This document shows positions 33,777-42,857 of a stretch of 64,000 nucleotides of DNA, piece by piece. Source of the DNA: JBFXAM01 sp050184295. Lineage in GTDB: Bacteria > Planctomycetota > Phycisphaerae > UBA1845 > Fen-1342. Made by a program: the position numbers and the translations under genes. Below the pieces are notes generated by a model. That model was not told the DNA's origin. It saw nothing but the letters and a program-made list of their open reading frames with translations, and did no database searches. Location: positions 1 to 64,000 of the forward strand of contig JBFXAM010000005.1 of the NCBI GenBank assembly GCA_050184295.1, given 5' to 3'. Numbering within the stretch: position 1 is the first letter of the stretch; every line of letters begins with the position of its first letter.

Positions 33777-35021
33777 ATGTTGCGCCCCGCTCGCGTGCTT
33801 TCGTCTGCGCTCTCCGTGTGGCTGGTGGTTCTGGCTGCCCCGGCGGCTTCGGCGGACAAGGTCGTCTGGTTCGACTTCAGCGCCGGCGGGTTCACGCAGG
33901 AGGAACAGAATGACATCATGCAGCGGGTGCATGCGAAGTACGAGTTCGAGTGGTTTGACACGAACGTCGGCGAGAACCTGCGCTTCGTGAAGGACAACCC
34001 CGGCGGCAACGTGCAGCGCGTCGTCTTCGACAACACGCAGACCGGCGGGCCTTGGGGCAGAACCCGCAGAGCCACCGCGACTGCAACCGTGAACGCGCGC
34101 GCGGTTACGCACGGGAATTTCCGCAATCAATTCGCCAACCGCGAGCAGCAGATCAACTCCATTGTGGACACCGCCGCTCACGAACTGGCGCACCTGAAAG
34201 GCCTCGACCACAACTGTCACGCGCCCGCGAATCAGCGAACGGTTCGCGGCAAGGACGGGCGCGACTACGTCGCCGAAGCCGGCGACGGCACGCTCGTCGG
34301 CGGTCGCCCCGGCGTGATGGTTGACGGAACCAAGCTCACGCCCGGCGAAAAAGCCGCCGGCGGACGCGACTTCACAGTCCTCGAACAACGCCAGGTCGCA
34401 GCGTTCATCCGCCGCGAGAAGGCCGGCCGGCCGGTGCACCCCACTCCCGACACGCGCCAGCCGGAATCGAACATCTGCTTCATTCGCGGCGTCTACTTCG
34501 ACCCCACGGCGCCCGATTCGCAACCCGAGTGGACCGAGCCCTTCCCCCTGCCGGACGAGGACGACTGGGTCAGCCTCATGGCCACGTTCGCCAATAACAG
34601 CGCCTGGGACTTCGGCTTCGAGACCTCCGACGGCGGCTTCATGCCGCTCGTCGAGGCGGGCGTGAGCGCAGACATGATCGGGTTCGAGCCGGGCACGATC
34701 GTCAACTTTGCGATTCGGCCGCTCGGGGCGGGGTTCGACGACCCTGGATTGAGCGTGGTGGACGTCGGCTGGATCGACTCGTGGAGCGAGACTGTGCCGG
34801 CGCCACGCGCGGTCGAGCCGACGACGAGCGCGGATTACTTCGGGCGCGCCCGCATCGTGTTTGATCCGGACGACGACCCTGGCACGCCCAATGTCGAAGT
34901 GGCGCTCTTTTCCGATCCCCACTCGCCGCACTTCTTCGACGGGATCTACCCGATTCCCGAACCCGCGACGGCGGCATTCCTGCTCCTCGGCGGATGCGTG
35001 CTGCGCCGGCGGAACTCGTAG
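33777..35021 (+). CDS. Secreted PEP-CTERM protein with a metzincin-type zinc motif
   Basis: 414 residues. N-terminal signal peptide (SVWLVVLAAPAASA). Residues 135-145 read HELAHLKGLDH, which fits the HExxHxxGxxH zinc signature of metzincin metalloproteases, with catalytic Glu 136. A methionine-turn is not obvious; the nearest candidate is VMVDG about 45 residues later. The C-terminal half is beta-rich (WVSLMATFANNSAWDFGFE). The end is a PEP-CTERM sorting tail: IPEPATAAFLLLGG, hydrophobic helix, then LRRRNS. Family knowledge: such tails direct exosortase-dependent processing of exported proteins, often with exopolysaccharide. AGGAG 7 bases before the ATG supports the start. No exosortase gene is in the window. 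It ends 15 bases before the convergent kinase gene. Confidence 0.82.
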   Translation: MLRPARVLSSALSVWLVVLAAPAASADKVVWFDFSAGGFTQEEQNDIMQRVHAKYEFEWFDTNVGENLRFVKDNPGGNVQRVVFDNTQTGGPWGRTRRATATATVNARAVTHGNFRNQFANREQQINSIVDTAAHELAHLKGLDHNCHAPANQRTVRGKDGRDYVAEAGDGTLVGGRPGVMVDGTKLTPGEKAAGGRDFTVLEQRQVAAFIRREKAGRPVHPTPDTRQPESNICFIRGVYFDPTAPDSQPEWTEPFPLPDEDDWVSLMATFANNSAWDFGFETSDGGFMPLVEAGVSADMIGFEPGTIVNFAIRPLGAGFDDPGLSVVDVGWIDSWSETVPAPRAVEPTTSADYFGRARIVFDPDDDPGTPNVEVALFSDPHSPHFFDGIYPIPEPATAAFLLLGGCVLRRRNS

Positions 35022-35036
35022 ACGGGCAGTGCCGGA

Positions 35037-38000
35037 TCACTCGTCGCGGCGCTCGTCCGCGCGCGTCGGCGGCGCGATGAGCGTCTCGGCTTCGCGCAGA
35101 AAGCTCTGCCAGAGATCGTCGCGCGCGCACCACGGCTGGCGCATGAGCTCCTGGAGCCGGTTCAGCTCCCGCCGGGCCTGCGCCGCGTCGCCGAGCCGGA
35201 AGCGTGCCATGGCCAGGAACGCGACGTCCGCGGGGTGCTCGCCGTTGCGCTGAATCGACGCTTGCAGCGCATCGAGCGCCGCGGCGTGCTCGCCGGCGCG
35301 ATAGCGCGCCACGCCGAGCGTGTTGAGATACGCGCCGATTTCCGGCGCGAGTCGGCAGGCCGTTTCCGCCATGCGCACGGCGAGCGCGTATTGGTCCAAC
35401 GGGAGGCCGCGCCGCTTCGCGATGCGCCAAGCCTGGTCGTTCAACCGCTGCGGGTTGTCGCCGCGCGCGGCGGCGATGCGGCGGGCCGCGGCGCGCGTCG
35501 CGTCGGACACACCGGGCGCGTCGGCGATCGCGGTCTGCACGGCATCGACAAACGTCTCGCGCTCGAAGAGCGCATCGACAAGCCGCCGGGCGGCGCTCGC
35601 GACGACGCGCTCGGCGCGGACCGCGGACGGAGCCTCGGCGGACTCCCAGAGCCGCAGCGCGCCGGCGTCGTCGGCGGAGACGAGCGTGGCGCCGTCGGGG
35701 CTCAGCGCGAGCGATGTGATCGCGTTGCGGCCCGCGCGGAGCGCGACAATCTCGTCGCCGCTGATCGCGTCCCAGATGCGGATCGTCTGGTCGTCGCTCG
35801 CCGAGATCATCCGCTGACCCGCGCGATCCCAGATCACGCCGCGCACGCGGGCCGAGTGGCCGCGCAGCGTGAGCAACTCCGCGCCGTCCGCGACGCGCCA
35901 GACGCGGATCGTCGTGTCCGCACTGCCCGAAGCGACGCGCGCGCTGTCCGGCGACCACGCGACGGTCGTCACGGGGGCTTGGTGACCCGACGCGATGCGC
36001 AGCTCGCGTGCGTTTGGCACGTCCCAGAAGCGCACGGTCTGGTCGGCGCCGCCGGACGCGACCCAGCGTCCCTTCGCATCGAAAGCGACCGCGAGCACGT
36101 CGCCGGCGTGCCCGCGAAACGTCTGGATCGGCGCTCCATCGTCGGCGCGCCACAGACGCACAGTCGCGTCCTGGCCGCCGGACGCGAGCAGCGCGCCGAC
36201 GGGGCTGGCGGCGACCGACAACACGCCGCGCGTGTGACCGCGCAGCGTGCGCGGCGGCGCGTCGTCGGCCGCGTTCCAGATGTGCAGCGTGCCGTCGTCG
36301 CCCGCCGACGCGATCCGCCCGTCGGCGAGAAACGCGACGGCGCGGACCGCCCATTCGTGGCCGCGGAGCGTCCGCCGCTCCTCGCCGACGGTGGCGTCCC
36401 ACAGCCGCACCGAAAAGTCCTGTCCGGCCGACGCGAGGGTGCGGCCGTCGGGCCCGAACGCGACCGCGTGGACGACGCCATAGTGTCCGCCGAGCGCGAG
36501 CGGGTCGTCGCCGGCGTTGGCGTGCCAGAGCTTGAGCGTGTTGTCGCGCGCCCCGGAAACGACCAGACCGCTGGCCGGGCTGCACGCGAGCGCGTCGACC
36601 GCGCCCGTGTGTCCGCGATAGGCGACGACCGGGTCGCCGGTCGCGATGTCCCAGAACCGCACGGTCTGGTCTTCGCCGCCGACCGCGAGCAGCGCGCCGT
36701 CGGGGCTCCACGCCAGCGACAGCACCTCGCCGCGCGCCGCGCGAAGCGCTCGCTCCTCGCGCCGCGATTCGGCGTTCCACAGCCGCACGGCGCCGTCCGC
36801 ACCGGCGGTGGCGATCAGCGGGCGCGCGGGATGAAAGACGAGCGCGCGGGCGGGTCCGTCGTGGGCCCGGAAGCGCGCGACCGGCTCGCGGCGGTCGAGG
36901 CTCCAAACGACCACGTCGCCGTCGTCGCCGGCGCTCGCCACGCGCGTGCCGGCGGCGTCGAGCGCCACGGCGTTCACGGCGGCGCCGTGGCTCTCGAACA
37001 CGTGCAGCTCGCGGGCGGCAGCGACGTCCCAGATGCGGACGGTCTCGTCGTGGCTCGCGGAGACGAGCCGGTCGCCGCCCGGCGTAAACGCCAGCGCGCT
37101 CACGTGCGACCAGTGGCCCTCCAGGCGGGCGACCGTCGCGCTGGCCGCGACATCCCAGATGCGAATCGTGCGATCCTGGCCGGCGGAAGCGACGTGGGCG
37201 CCGTCGGGGCTGAACGCGACGGCGAGAACCGGGCGCTCGTGGCCGCGCAGGGCCGGCTGCTCGCGAAAGCGCAGTCCATCGTCGCTCGTCCAGAGCTTGA
37301 GGGTGTTGTCGAAGCTCGCCGACGCGATGCGCCGCCCGTCCGGTGAGATCGCGACCGCGGTGACAAAGTGCTCGTGTCCACGAAGCGTCTGCACGCTGCG
37401 GTCGCTGAGCCAACTGAGCCGCCGCCACTCCCAGCCGCGCAGCTCCGGGGGGCATCCATCGAGGAGTTCGCGCACGCCGGCGACGTCGGCCTCGTCGTAC
37501 TTGCGCTGCGCGAGCGCGATGCGCGTGCCGTACAGACGCCGCGCAATCCCGGCCTCGCGGGCCTCGGCTTCTTCGCGGGCGCGCTGGGCTTCCTCGCGCT
37601 GGCGCAGCTCCAACTGGTGGCGCGCGCTCGAATAGAGTGCGGTCATCACGACGCCGAAGCCGAAACCCGCCAGGAGAAACACGCCCGCGAGGATGAGCGG
37701 GAGCCGGTAGCGTCGGACGGTCTTGCGAAACACGTACCAGGCGCTGTCGCGTTTGGCCTCGACCGGGTCGCCGGCCAGGTAGCGGCGCAGGTCGGCCGCC
37801 AACTCCGCCGCCGACTGGTAGCGCCGCTCGCGCTCCTTGGCGAGGCACTTCAGCACGATCGTCTCGACTTCGTCGTTCACCTGCGCGCGCAGGCCGCTGG
37901 GACGCAGCGGCTCGCGCTGGCGGATGTTGTCAAGCACCTGCGTCAGGTTGCCGGCAGTGTCGTAGGGAAACGCCCCCGTGAGCATCTGGTACAGAATGAC

Positions 38001-38789
38001 GCCCAGCGCGTAGACATCGGTGCGGACGTCGATCTTGTCCGGGCGGCCCTCGGCCTGCTCCGGCGAGGCCCACGGCAGCGAGCCGACGAACTGCCCGGTC
38101 ATGGTCATGGCCGGCGAGTGCGTGACCAGCGCCTCCTCGCCCGCCAGCTTGGCCAGTCCGAAATCGAGAATGTGCGGCTCCCCGGCGGCGTCGATCAGGA
38201 TGTTGCCGGGCTTGAGATCGCGGTGGATCACGCCGCGCATGTGCGCCGCGTTGACGGCGTCGCAGATTTTCACAAACGTGCGCAGCGTCTTGTCGACGGA
38301 CCACTGATGCTCGCGGGCGGCACGATCCGGCGGTTCGCCGACGATGAGGTCCATCACGTAAAAGAAGCAGTTCGCGGCGACGCCGCTGTCGTGGATCGCG
38401 ACGATGTTGGGGTGTCGCAACTGGGCAAGGATGCGGACTTCGCGTTCGAAGCGGGCGCGGTCGGGGGCGCTCGCGAACGGTCCTTCGCGCATCACCTTGA
38501 TCGCGACGGTGCGGTGGGTCGCGATCTGCCTCGCCGAGTAGACGACGCCCTGCCCGCCGCGGTGGATTTCGCGCGTGATCTCGTACCCGGGAATCGCGTC
38601 GGCGGGCAGGTGGGCCGACGCCGGGCTCCCGCCGCTCGCCGCGGATGATCCCCCGCCGCTCGACTGCGCTGCGCGCATCGCCGCCGACACCTCCTGCGGC
38701 GTCGCGGTCGCGATGGTGGCAGCGTCAAGCGGGATGATCCGCGTGTCGGGGTGCGGCGGCGAAGCGTGCGATTCGGCGTTCTCGGGCAT
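35037..38789 (-). CDS. Membrane Ser/Thr protein kinase with 14 WD40 repeats and a TPR-like tail
   Basis: 1,250 residues. A disordered N-terminus precedes a Hanks-type kinase domain (about 68-340): Gly-rich loop IHRGGQGVVYSA, Lys in VAIKVM, catalytic HRDLKPGN, DFGLAK, and SPEQ in place of APE. A single membrane helix follows near 361-383 (LILAGVFLLAGFGFGVV), so the kinase is cytoplasmic and the rest probably periplasmic. After a coiled-coil (LRQREEAQRAREEAEAREAG) come 14 WD40 blades (about 468-1050), each like LRGHEHFVTAVAISPDG...IKLWD; this number would make two seven-bladed propellers. The last 190 residues contain TPR-like helices (LAVRMAETACRLAPEIGAYL). This resembles PknB-type sensor kinases common in planctomycetes. 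Signal and targets are unknown. Confidence 0.92.
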   Translation of the reverse strand: MPENAESHASPPHPDTRIIPLDAATIATATPQEVSAAMRAAQSSGGGSSAASGGSPASAHLPADAIPGYEITREIHRGGQGVVYSARQIATHRTVAIKVMREGPFASAPDRARFEREVRILAQLRHPNIVAIHDSGVAANCFFYVMDLIVGEPPDRAAREHQWSVDKTLRTFVKICDAVNAAHMRGVIHRDLKPGNILIDAAGEPHILDFGLAKLAGEEALVTHSPAMTMTGQFVGSLPWASPEQAEGRPDKIDVRTDVYALGVILYQMLTGAFPYDTAGNLTQVLDNIRQREPLRPSGLRAQVNDEVETIVLKCLAKERERRYQSAAELAADLRRYLAGDPVEAKRDSAWYVFRKTVRRYRLPLILAGVFLLAGFGFGVVMTALYSSARHQLELRQREEAQRAREEAEAREAGIARRLYGTRIALAQRKYDEADVAGVRELLDGCPPELRGWEWRRLSWLSDRSVQTLRGHEHFVTAVAISPDGRRIASASFDNTLKLWTSDDGLRFREQPALRGHERPVLAVAFSPDGAHVASAGQDRTIRIWDVAASATVARLEGHWSHVSALAFTPGGDRLVSASHDETVRIWDVAAARELHVFESHGAAVNAVALDAAGTRVASAGDDGDVVVWSLDRREPVARFRAHDGPARALVFHPARPLIATAGADGAVRLWNAESRREERALRAARGEVLSLAWSPDGALLAVGGEDQTVRFWDIATGDPVVAYRGHTGAVDALACSPASGLVVSGARDNTLKLWHANAGDDPLALGGHYGVVHAVAFGPDGRTLASAGQDFSVRLWDATVGEERRTLRGHEWAVRAVAFLADGRIASAGDDGTLHIWNAADDAPPRTLRGHTRGVLSVAASPVGALLASGGQDATVRLWRADDGAPIQTFRGHAGDVLAVAFDAKGRWVASGGADQTVRFWDVPNARELRIASGHQAPVTTVAWSPDSARVASGSADTTIRVWRVADGAELLTLRGHSARVRGVIWDRAGQRMISASDDQTIRIWDAISGDEIVALRAGRNAITSLALSPDGATLVSADDAGALRLWESAEAPSAVRAERVVASAARRLVDALFERETFVDAVQTAIADAPGVSDATRAAARRIAAARGDNPQRLNDQAWRIAKRRGLPLDQYALAVRMAETACRLAPEIGAYLNTLGVARYRAGEHAAALDALQASIQRNGEHPADVAFLAMARFRLGDAAQARRELNRLQELMRQPWCARDDLWQSFLREAETLIAPPTRADERRDE

Positions 38790-39052
38790 TCAATCGGTCC
38801 GCGCGGTCGGAATCCCCCGGGGAAGATTGTAGGGCAACGCGCGCGGGCGGGCACGCGCGCCAGCACGGTACGCGGGCCCGGAGGGACGGCCGGCGTCCGG
38901 CGGCTCGGATTTCGTGCGGGCTTTCGATATCATCCGGGGTTGGTGAAGTTCGCGGCCGAGTTCCGAGCGCCGCGGCGGATGACCGCGAATAACCTCCGAG
39001 GCTGGCGCCTCACGACCGTAACCTCCGGGTGACAGGAAGCAGGAATCTCTCC

Positions 39053-40183
39053 ATGAATCGTCTCGTCGCGTTTTTCCGCGTTTGGATGCTCGTCGCCGCG
39101 ACTTCAGCGACCGTCGTCGCGCAGAACATGGGGCCGGGGCAGGCGGCGCCCAGCAGCGATCCGCCGCGGATGAAGCTGTCGGACACGAAGTGGGATTTCG
39201 GAACGGTTTGGCACGGAGAGCAGTTGAAGCACAAGCTGGTCATTTCGAACGAAGGCAAAGGCGAGCTGCGCATCCTGCGCGTGTCAGCGAGCTGCGGCTG
39301 CACCGCGGCACAGCCGGCGCGGCAGATCCTGCCGGGGGGCGAGTCGACCGACGTCGAGATCACGTTTAACACCCACGGCAAGCAGGGAAACGTGACGTCG
39401 AGCGTGACGATTCTCACCAATGACCCGTCGACGCCGAGCGCGATGTTCAACATCCAAGGCGTGGTGAAGCGGGCCGTGGTGATGGAGCCGATGGGCGGCA
39501 TCGTGATGCGCTCGGTGGACACGGCGGGGACGCTCACGGCGAAGGTGACGCTCACCAATAACGAGCCCGACCCGATGAAGCCCAAGATCGAGACGTCGAG
39601 CGCGGATCTGTTTGACATCGCGCTGAAGGAGATCACCGAGGGGAAGGTGTATGAAGTGAGCGCGACCACGAAGCGCGCCCTCGGCCGCGGGACGACTTCG
39701 GGCTACGTGTCGATCTCGACCGGGATCGCGCGTGAGCCGGTTGTGAACGTCCCGATCCAGGTGCGCGTGATGGACACGCTCAATCTCGTGCCGCCGGTGC
39801 TGATGTTCATGAAGGAGGACGACAAGCCTGCCAACCGCGTGGTGAGCATCGAGTACTACGGCGACATCAGCAAATTCAAGATCGAGAAGGTCGAATGCAA
39901 GGATCCCAAGGTGCAGGCGACGCTCGGACCCGTCGGCCCGCCGCCGGACTGGCAGCAGAAAATGCAGCCTGCGCCGACCGGCGTGGCGTCGCTGAGCCTG
40001 GTGATTCCGCCGGGCCGGGAGATCCCGAACGAGGGCGTCGCGGTCGAGATTTTCACCAACGATCCCGAGTACGCGCGCGTCGAGGTGGTGCTCACCACCG
40101 ACCCCGCGGTCTTCCAACGCATCATGTACAAGCCGGCGCAGCTCCCGGCGGCGGCGACCGCCGCCCCGGTCGCGAAACCCTAG
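39053..40183 (+). CDS. Exported DUF1573 protein
   Basis: 376 residues. Signal peptide FFRVWMLVAATSATVVAQ. A DUF1573 module follows: WDFGTVWHGEQLKHKLVISN, then ASCGCTAAQPAR (the SCGCT motif typical of the family) and ITFNTHGKQG..VTILTNDP. Two further similar Ig-like segments follow (ITEGKVYEVSATT and VVSIEYYGDISKFKIEKVEC), ending in VEIFTNDPEYARVEVVL. DUF1573 proteins have Ig-like folds (MSP/ASPM-like) and are secreted; their role is not established. An alternative GTG start lies 8 codons upstream. AGGAA lies 9 bases before the chosen ATG. Confidence 0.85.
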   Translation: MNRLVAFFRVWMLVAATSATVVAQNMGPGQAAPSSDPPRMKLSDTKWDFGTVWHGEQLKHKLVISNEGKGELRILRVSASCGCTAAQPARQILPGGESTDVEITFNTHGKQGNVTSSVTILTNDPSTPSAMFNIQGVVKRAVVMEPMGGIVMRSVDTAGTLTAKVTLTNNEPDPMKPKIETSSADLFDIALKEITEGKVYEVSATTKRALGRGTTSGYVSISTGIAREPVVNVPIQVRVMDTLNLVPPVLMFMKEDDKPANRVVSIEYYGDISKFKIEKVECKDPKVQATLGPVGPPPDWQQKMQPAPTGVASLSLVIPPGREIPNEGVAVEIFTNDPEYARVEVVLTTDPAVFQRIMYKPAQLPAAATAAPVAKP

Positions 40184-40284
40184 GCGCCAGCCGCGGCTCG
40201 CAAGCCCGGCGGGTGCGCTCGGCGGCGACGATTTCGTCGTCGCCGCGCGGACGCACCCGCCGACGCTCGTTACCATTTGCCCGC

Positions 40285-41091
40285 ATGAATCGACTGCGCA
40301 AGCGCTTCGCGTCCGCCGGCGGCGGGTTCCGCAAGGGCCTGCTGCCCTACGTCACTGCGGGATATCCCGACCTGGAGACGACCGTCGCCATCCTGGAAGC
40401 GCTCGACGGGGCGCACTGTGCGTGCGCCGAGCTGGGCATTCCCTTCTCCGACTCGATCGCCGACGGACCGGTGATCCAGACCTCGTTCTCGCGCGCCCTC
40501 GACGCGGGCTTCCGACTCGACGCGCTCCTCGACGCACTGCACGCCGGACGCGCCCGCATCGCGGTGCCGCTCGTCGCGATGGTGAGCTACTCGGTCGTTT
40601 ATCGCCGCGGGCCGGCGGAGTTTCTCCGCAGAGCGCAGCGCGCCGGCATCGATGGCGTCATTGTCCCCGACGTGTCGATCGAAGAGGCCAACGAGCTGGC
40701 GACGGCGGGCCGCGACGCCGACTGCCCCGTGGTGTTGATCGCGGCGCCGAACAGCACGCCCGCCCGGCGCGCGCGCATCGCGGCTCTGTCCGAGCCGTTC
40801 ATCTACTACCAGTCGGTCGCCGGCGTGACCGGCGAACGTCGCAGCCTGGCCGAGGACCTCGCGCAGAACGTCGCCGCGCTGCGCGGCGCGGGCAAGCCGG
40901 TGTGCGTGGGCTTCGGCATCTCGAGCGCGGAGCAGGTGCAGGCAGTCTGCCGCGTAGCCGACGGCGCGATCGTCGGCAGCGCGATTGTGCGCCGGATGAA
41001 CGACCTGGTCGACCGCGGCGCGGGGCGCGACGAAATCGTCGCCGTCGTGAACGGATTGGTCGCGGCGCTGGCGCGCGGCGTGGACGGCTAG
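40285..41091 (+). CDS. trpA: Tryptophan synthase alpha subunit
   Basis: TrpA cleaves indole-3-glycerol phosphate to indole and glyceraldehyde 3-phosphate, and passes indole to TrpB. The fold is a TIM barrel of 268 residues, as usual. Catalytic residues fall exactly at canonical numbers: Glu49 in CAELGIPFSDS and Asp60 in SIADGP. Other motifs: YVTAGYPD, DGVIVPDVSIEEA, IYYQSVAGVTGER and VGFGISSAEQV, with the phosphate loop near GAIVGSAIV. trpB, which usually precedes trpA, is not adjacent; the neighbours are a DUF1573 gene and tldD. No Shine-Dalgarno is evident; TACCAT ends 8 bases before the ATG. Confidence 0.96.
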   Translation: MNRLRKRFASAGGGFRKGLLPYVTAGYPDLETTVAILEALDGAHCACAELGIPFSDSIADGPVIQTSFSRALDAGFRLDALLDALHAGRARIAVPLVAMVSYSVVYRRGPAEFLRRAQRAGIDGVIVPDVSIEEANELATAGRDADCPVVLIAAPNSTPARRARIAALSEPFIYYQSVAGVTGERRSLAEDLAQNVAALRGAGKPVCVGFGISSAEQVQAVCRVADGAIVGSAIVRRMNDLVDRGAGRDEIVAVVNGLVAALARGVDG

Positions 41092-41229
41092 GCGATCGGG
41101 GTTCCAGCGCCGACGCGCGACGGCGAGGCCAGGGGCCGCGTTCCGAACGCGGGCCCGGCACGTTGATCTCGATCTGCACGCGGGTCTCGGCCCGCGGTTG
41201 TGTGGCCCGGACAGGAGCTCTTCGTCATC

Positions 41230-42819
41230 ATGTGCTCGTCTCACTCGCTGACTCGCAGACGGTTTTTCGGATACTCCGCCGCCGGAATCGCGTCGGCATA
41301 CCTGCTCGGATGTCAGCAGCGCAGCGGTGAGCCGTCGCCGGTCGCGCTGCCGCCGGCCCCCGCGCTCGGTCCCGCCGACTGGGACGCGCTCGCCGACGCC
41401 GCCCTGCGCCGCCTGCGCGGCGCTGGCGCGAGCTACGCCGACATCCGCGTGCTGGACACCACCGTGCAGCACATCCGCGGGCGCGACGGACGCGTCGCCG
41501 GCGTCGGCGACAGCCGCAGCGTCGGATTCGGCGTGCGTGCGCTGCACAACGGCGCGTGGGGATTTGCCGCGAGCGCGATGCTCTCGGAGGCGGAGGCGCG
41601 GCGGGTCGCGGACCTGGCGCTGGAGATCGCGCGGGGGTCGTCGTCGCTGATCCACACCGCGGTGCGGCTCGCGCCCGAACCGCCCCACCGGGACACCGTC
41701 GTGACGCCGCGGAGCGTCGATCCGTTCACGGTCGGGCTTGAGCAGAAGACGGCGCTGCTGTTGGAGACGATGGAGCGGATGCAGCGGCAGGAAGGCGTCG
41801 CACGCACGTCGGCGAGCCTGTGGACGCAGCGTGACGTGAAGCTGTTCGCGTCGACCGACGGCGCCCGCGTGCGATTCGACCTGCTCGCGCTGCACGGCGA
41901 CTGCGGCGCCACCGCGATCCACGATGGCCGTTTCGCGTCGCGCGAGTTCAACACGCCGTACCGGCGCTGCGGCTACGAGCTGATTCAGCAGGCGGACCTG
42001 CCGGCGCAAGCGGCGCGCGTCGCGGCCGAAGCGGTCGAGAAGGTCCGCGCGCCGGCGGCCGACGCGGGCGAATACGACCTGGTGCTCGACGCGGAGCATC
42101 TGTCGCTGACCATTCACGAAAGCTGCGGCCACCCGACGGAGCTCGACCGCGCCCTGGGTTGGGAGGCGAATTACGCGGGCACGAGCTTTCTCACGCCGGA
42201 CCAGCTCGGCAAGTTCCGCTACGGCTCGCCGCAGGTGACGCTCGTCGCCGACAACACCGAGCCGGGCGCGCTGGCGTCGACGGGCTACGACGACGACGGC
42301 GTCGCGGGACAGCGCTGGCCGATCATCGAGCAAGGCGTGTTCGTCGGCTACTCGGACAGCCGCGAGACCGCGCCGCTGATCGGCGCGGCGCGGGCGCGCG
42401 GCTCAAGCCGCGCGGACAGTTGGGCGAGCGTGCCGATCGTGCGGATCGCGAACATCGGGCTCCAGGCGGGCGACGGCAAGCTCGACGACTTGATCGCCGA
42501 CGTGAAGAACGGCATCTACATCGAGGGCCACGGCTCGTTCAGCATCGACCAGCGGCGCTACAACTTCCAGTTCGGCGGCGACGCGTTCTGGCGCATCGAG
42601 AACGGCCGCCGCACGCACATGCTCCGCGACGTGATCTACACCGGAATCACGCCGGAATTCTGGAGTCGTTGCGATGCGGTGGCGGACGCGAGTCACCGGC
42701 GCCCCTACGGGTTCATCACGTGCGGCAAGGGCCAGCCGGGCCAGAGCGGCTGGATGACACACGCGGCGAGCCCGGCGCGGTTTCGGGGAATCAAGGTCAT
42801 TCGCGGAGGGGTGGCGTAG
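41230..42819 (+). CDS. tldD: TldD-family metalloprotease with a Tat-lipoprotein signal
   Basis: 529 residues. TldD is the zinc-containing half of the TldD/TldE protease, which processes unfolded or peptide substrates. The zinc motif is HESCGH (HExxxH) at about 296-301, followed by the family region PTELDRALGWEANYAGTSFL and later IEGHGSFSIDQRRYNFQFGG. Unlike typical cytoplasmic TldD, this protein begins with a twin-arginine signal (SLTRRRFFGYSAAGIASA) ending in a lipobox (YLLGC), so it should be folded before export and lipid-anchored. The ATG was chosen on this basis; AGGAG lies 12 bases upstream, and a GTG 10 codons earlier is an alternative. The partner gene follows 38 bases after. Confidence 0.9.
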   Translation: MCSSHSLTRRRFFGYSAAGIASAYLLGCQQRSGEPSPVALPPAPALGPADWDALADAALRRLRGAGASYADIRVLDTTVQHIRGRDGRVAGVGDSRSVGFGVRALHNGAWGFAASAMLSEAEARRVADLALEIARGSSSLIHTAVRLAPEPPHRDTVVTPRSVDPFTVGLEQKTALLLETMERMQRQEGVARTSASLWTQRDVKLFASTDGARVRFDLLALHGDCGATAIHDGRFASREFNTPYRRCGYELIQQADLPAQAARVAAEAVEKVRAPAADAGEYDLVLDAEHLSLTIHESCGHPTELDRALGWEANYAGTSFLTPDQLGKFRYGSPQVTLVADNTEPGALASTGYDDDGVAGQRWPIIEQGVFVGYSDSRETAPLIGAARARGSSRADSWASVPIVRIANIGLQAGDGKLDDLIADVKNGIYIEGHGSFSIDQRRYNFQFGGDAFWRIENGRRTHMLRDVIYTGITPEFWSRCDAVADASHRRPYGFITCGKGQPGQSGWMTHAASPARFRGIKVIRGGVA

Positions 42820-42857
42820 CCCCCGACTGCCGATTTCGAACGCAAGGAGCTCGCGAC

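Noticed and set aside
36000..38000. Internal repeats at DNA level in the kinase gene
   Set aside because: They reflect WD40 protein repeats and are not a mobile or CRISPR-like array.
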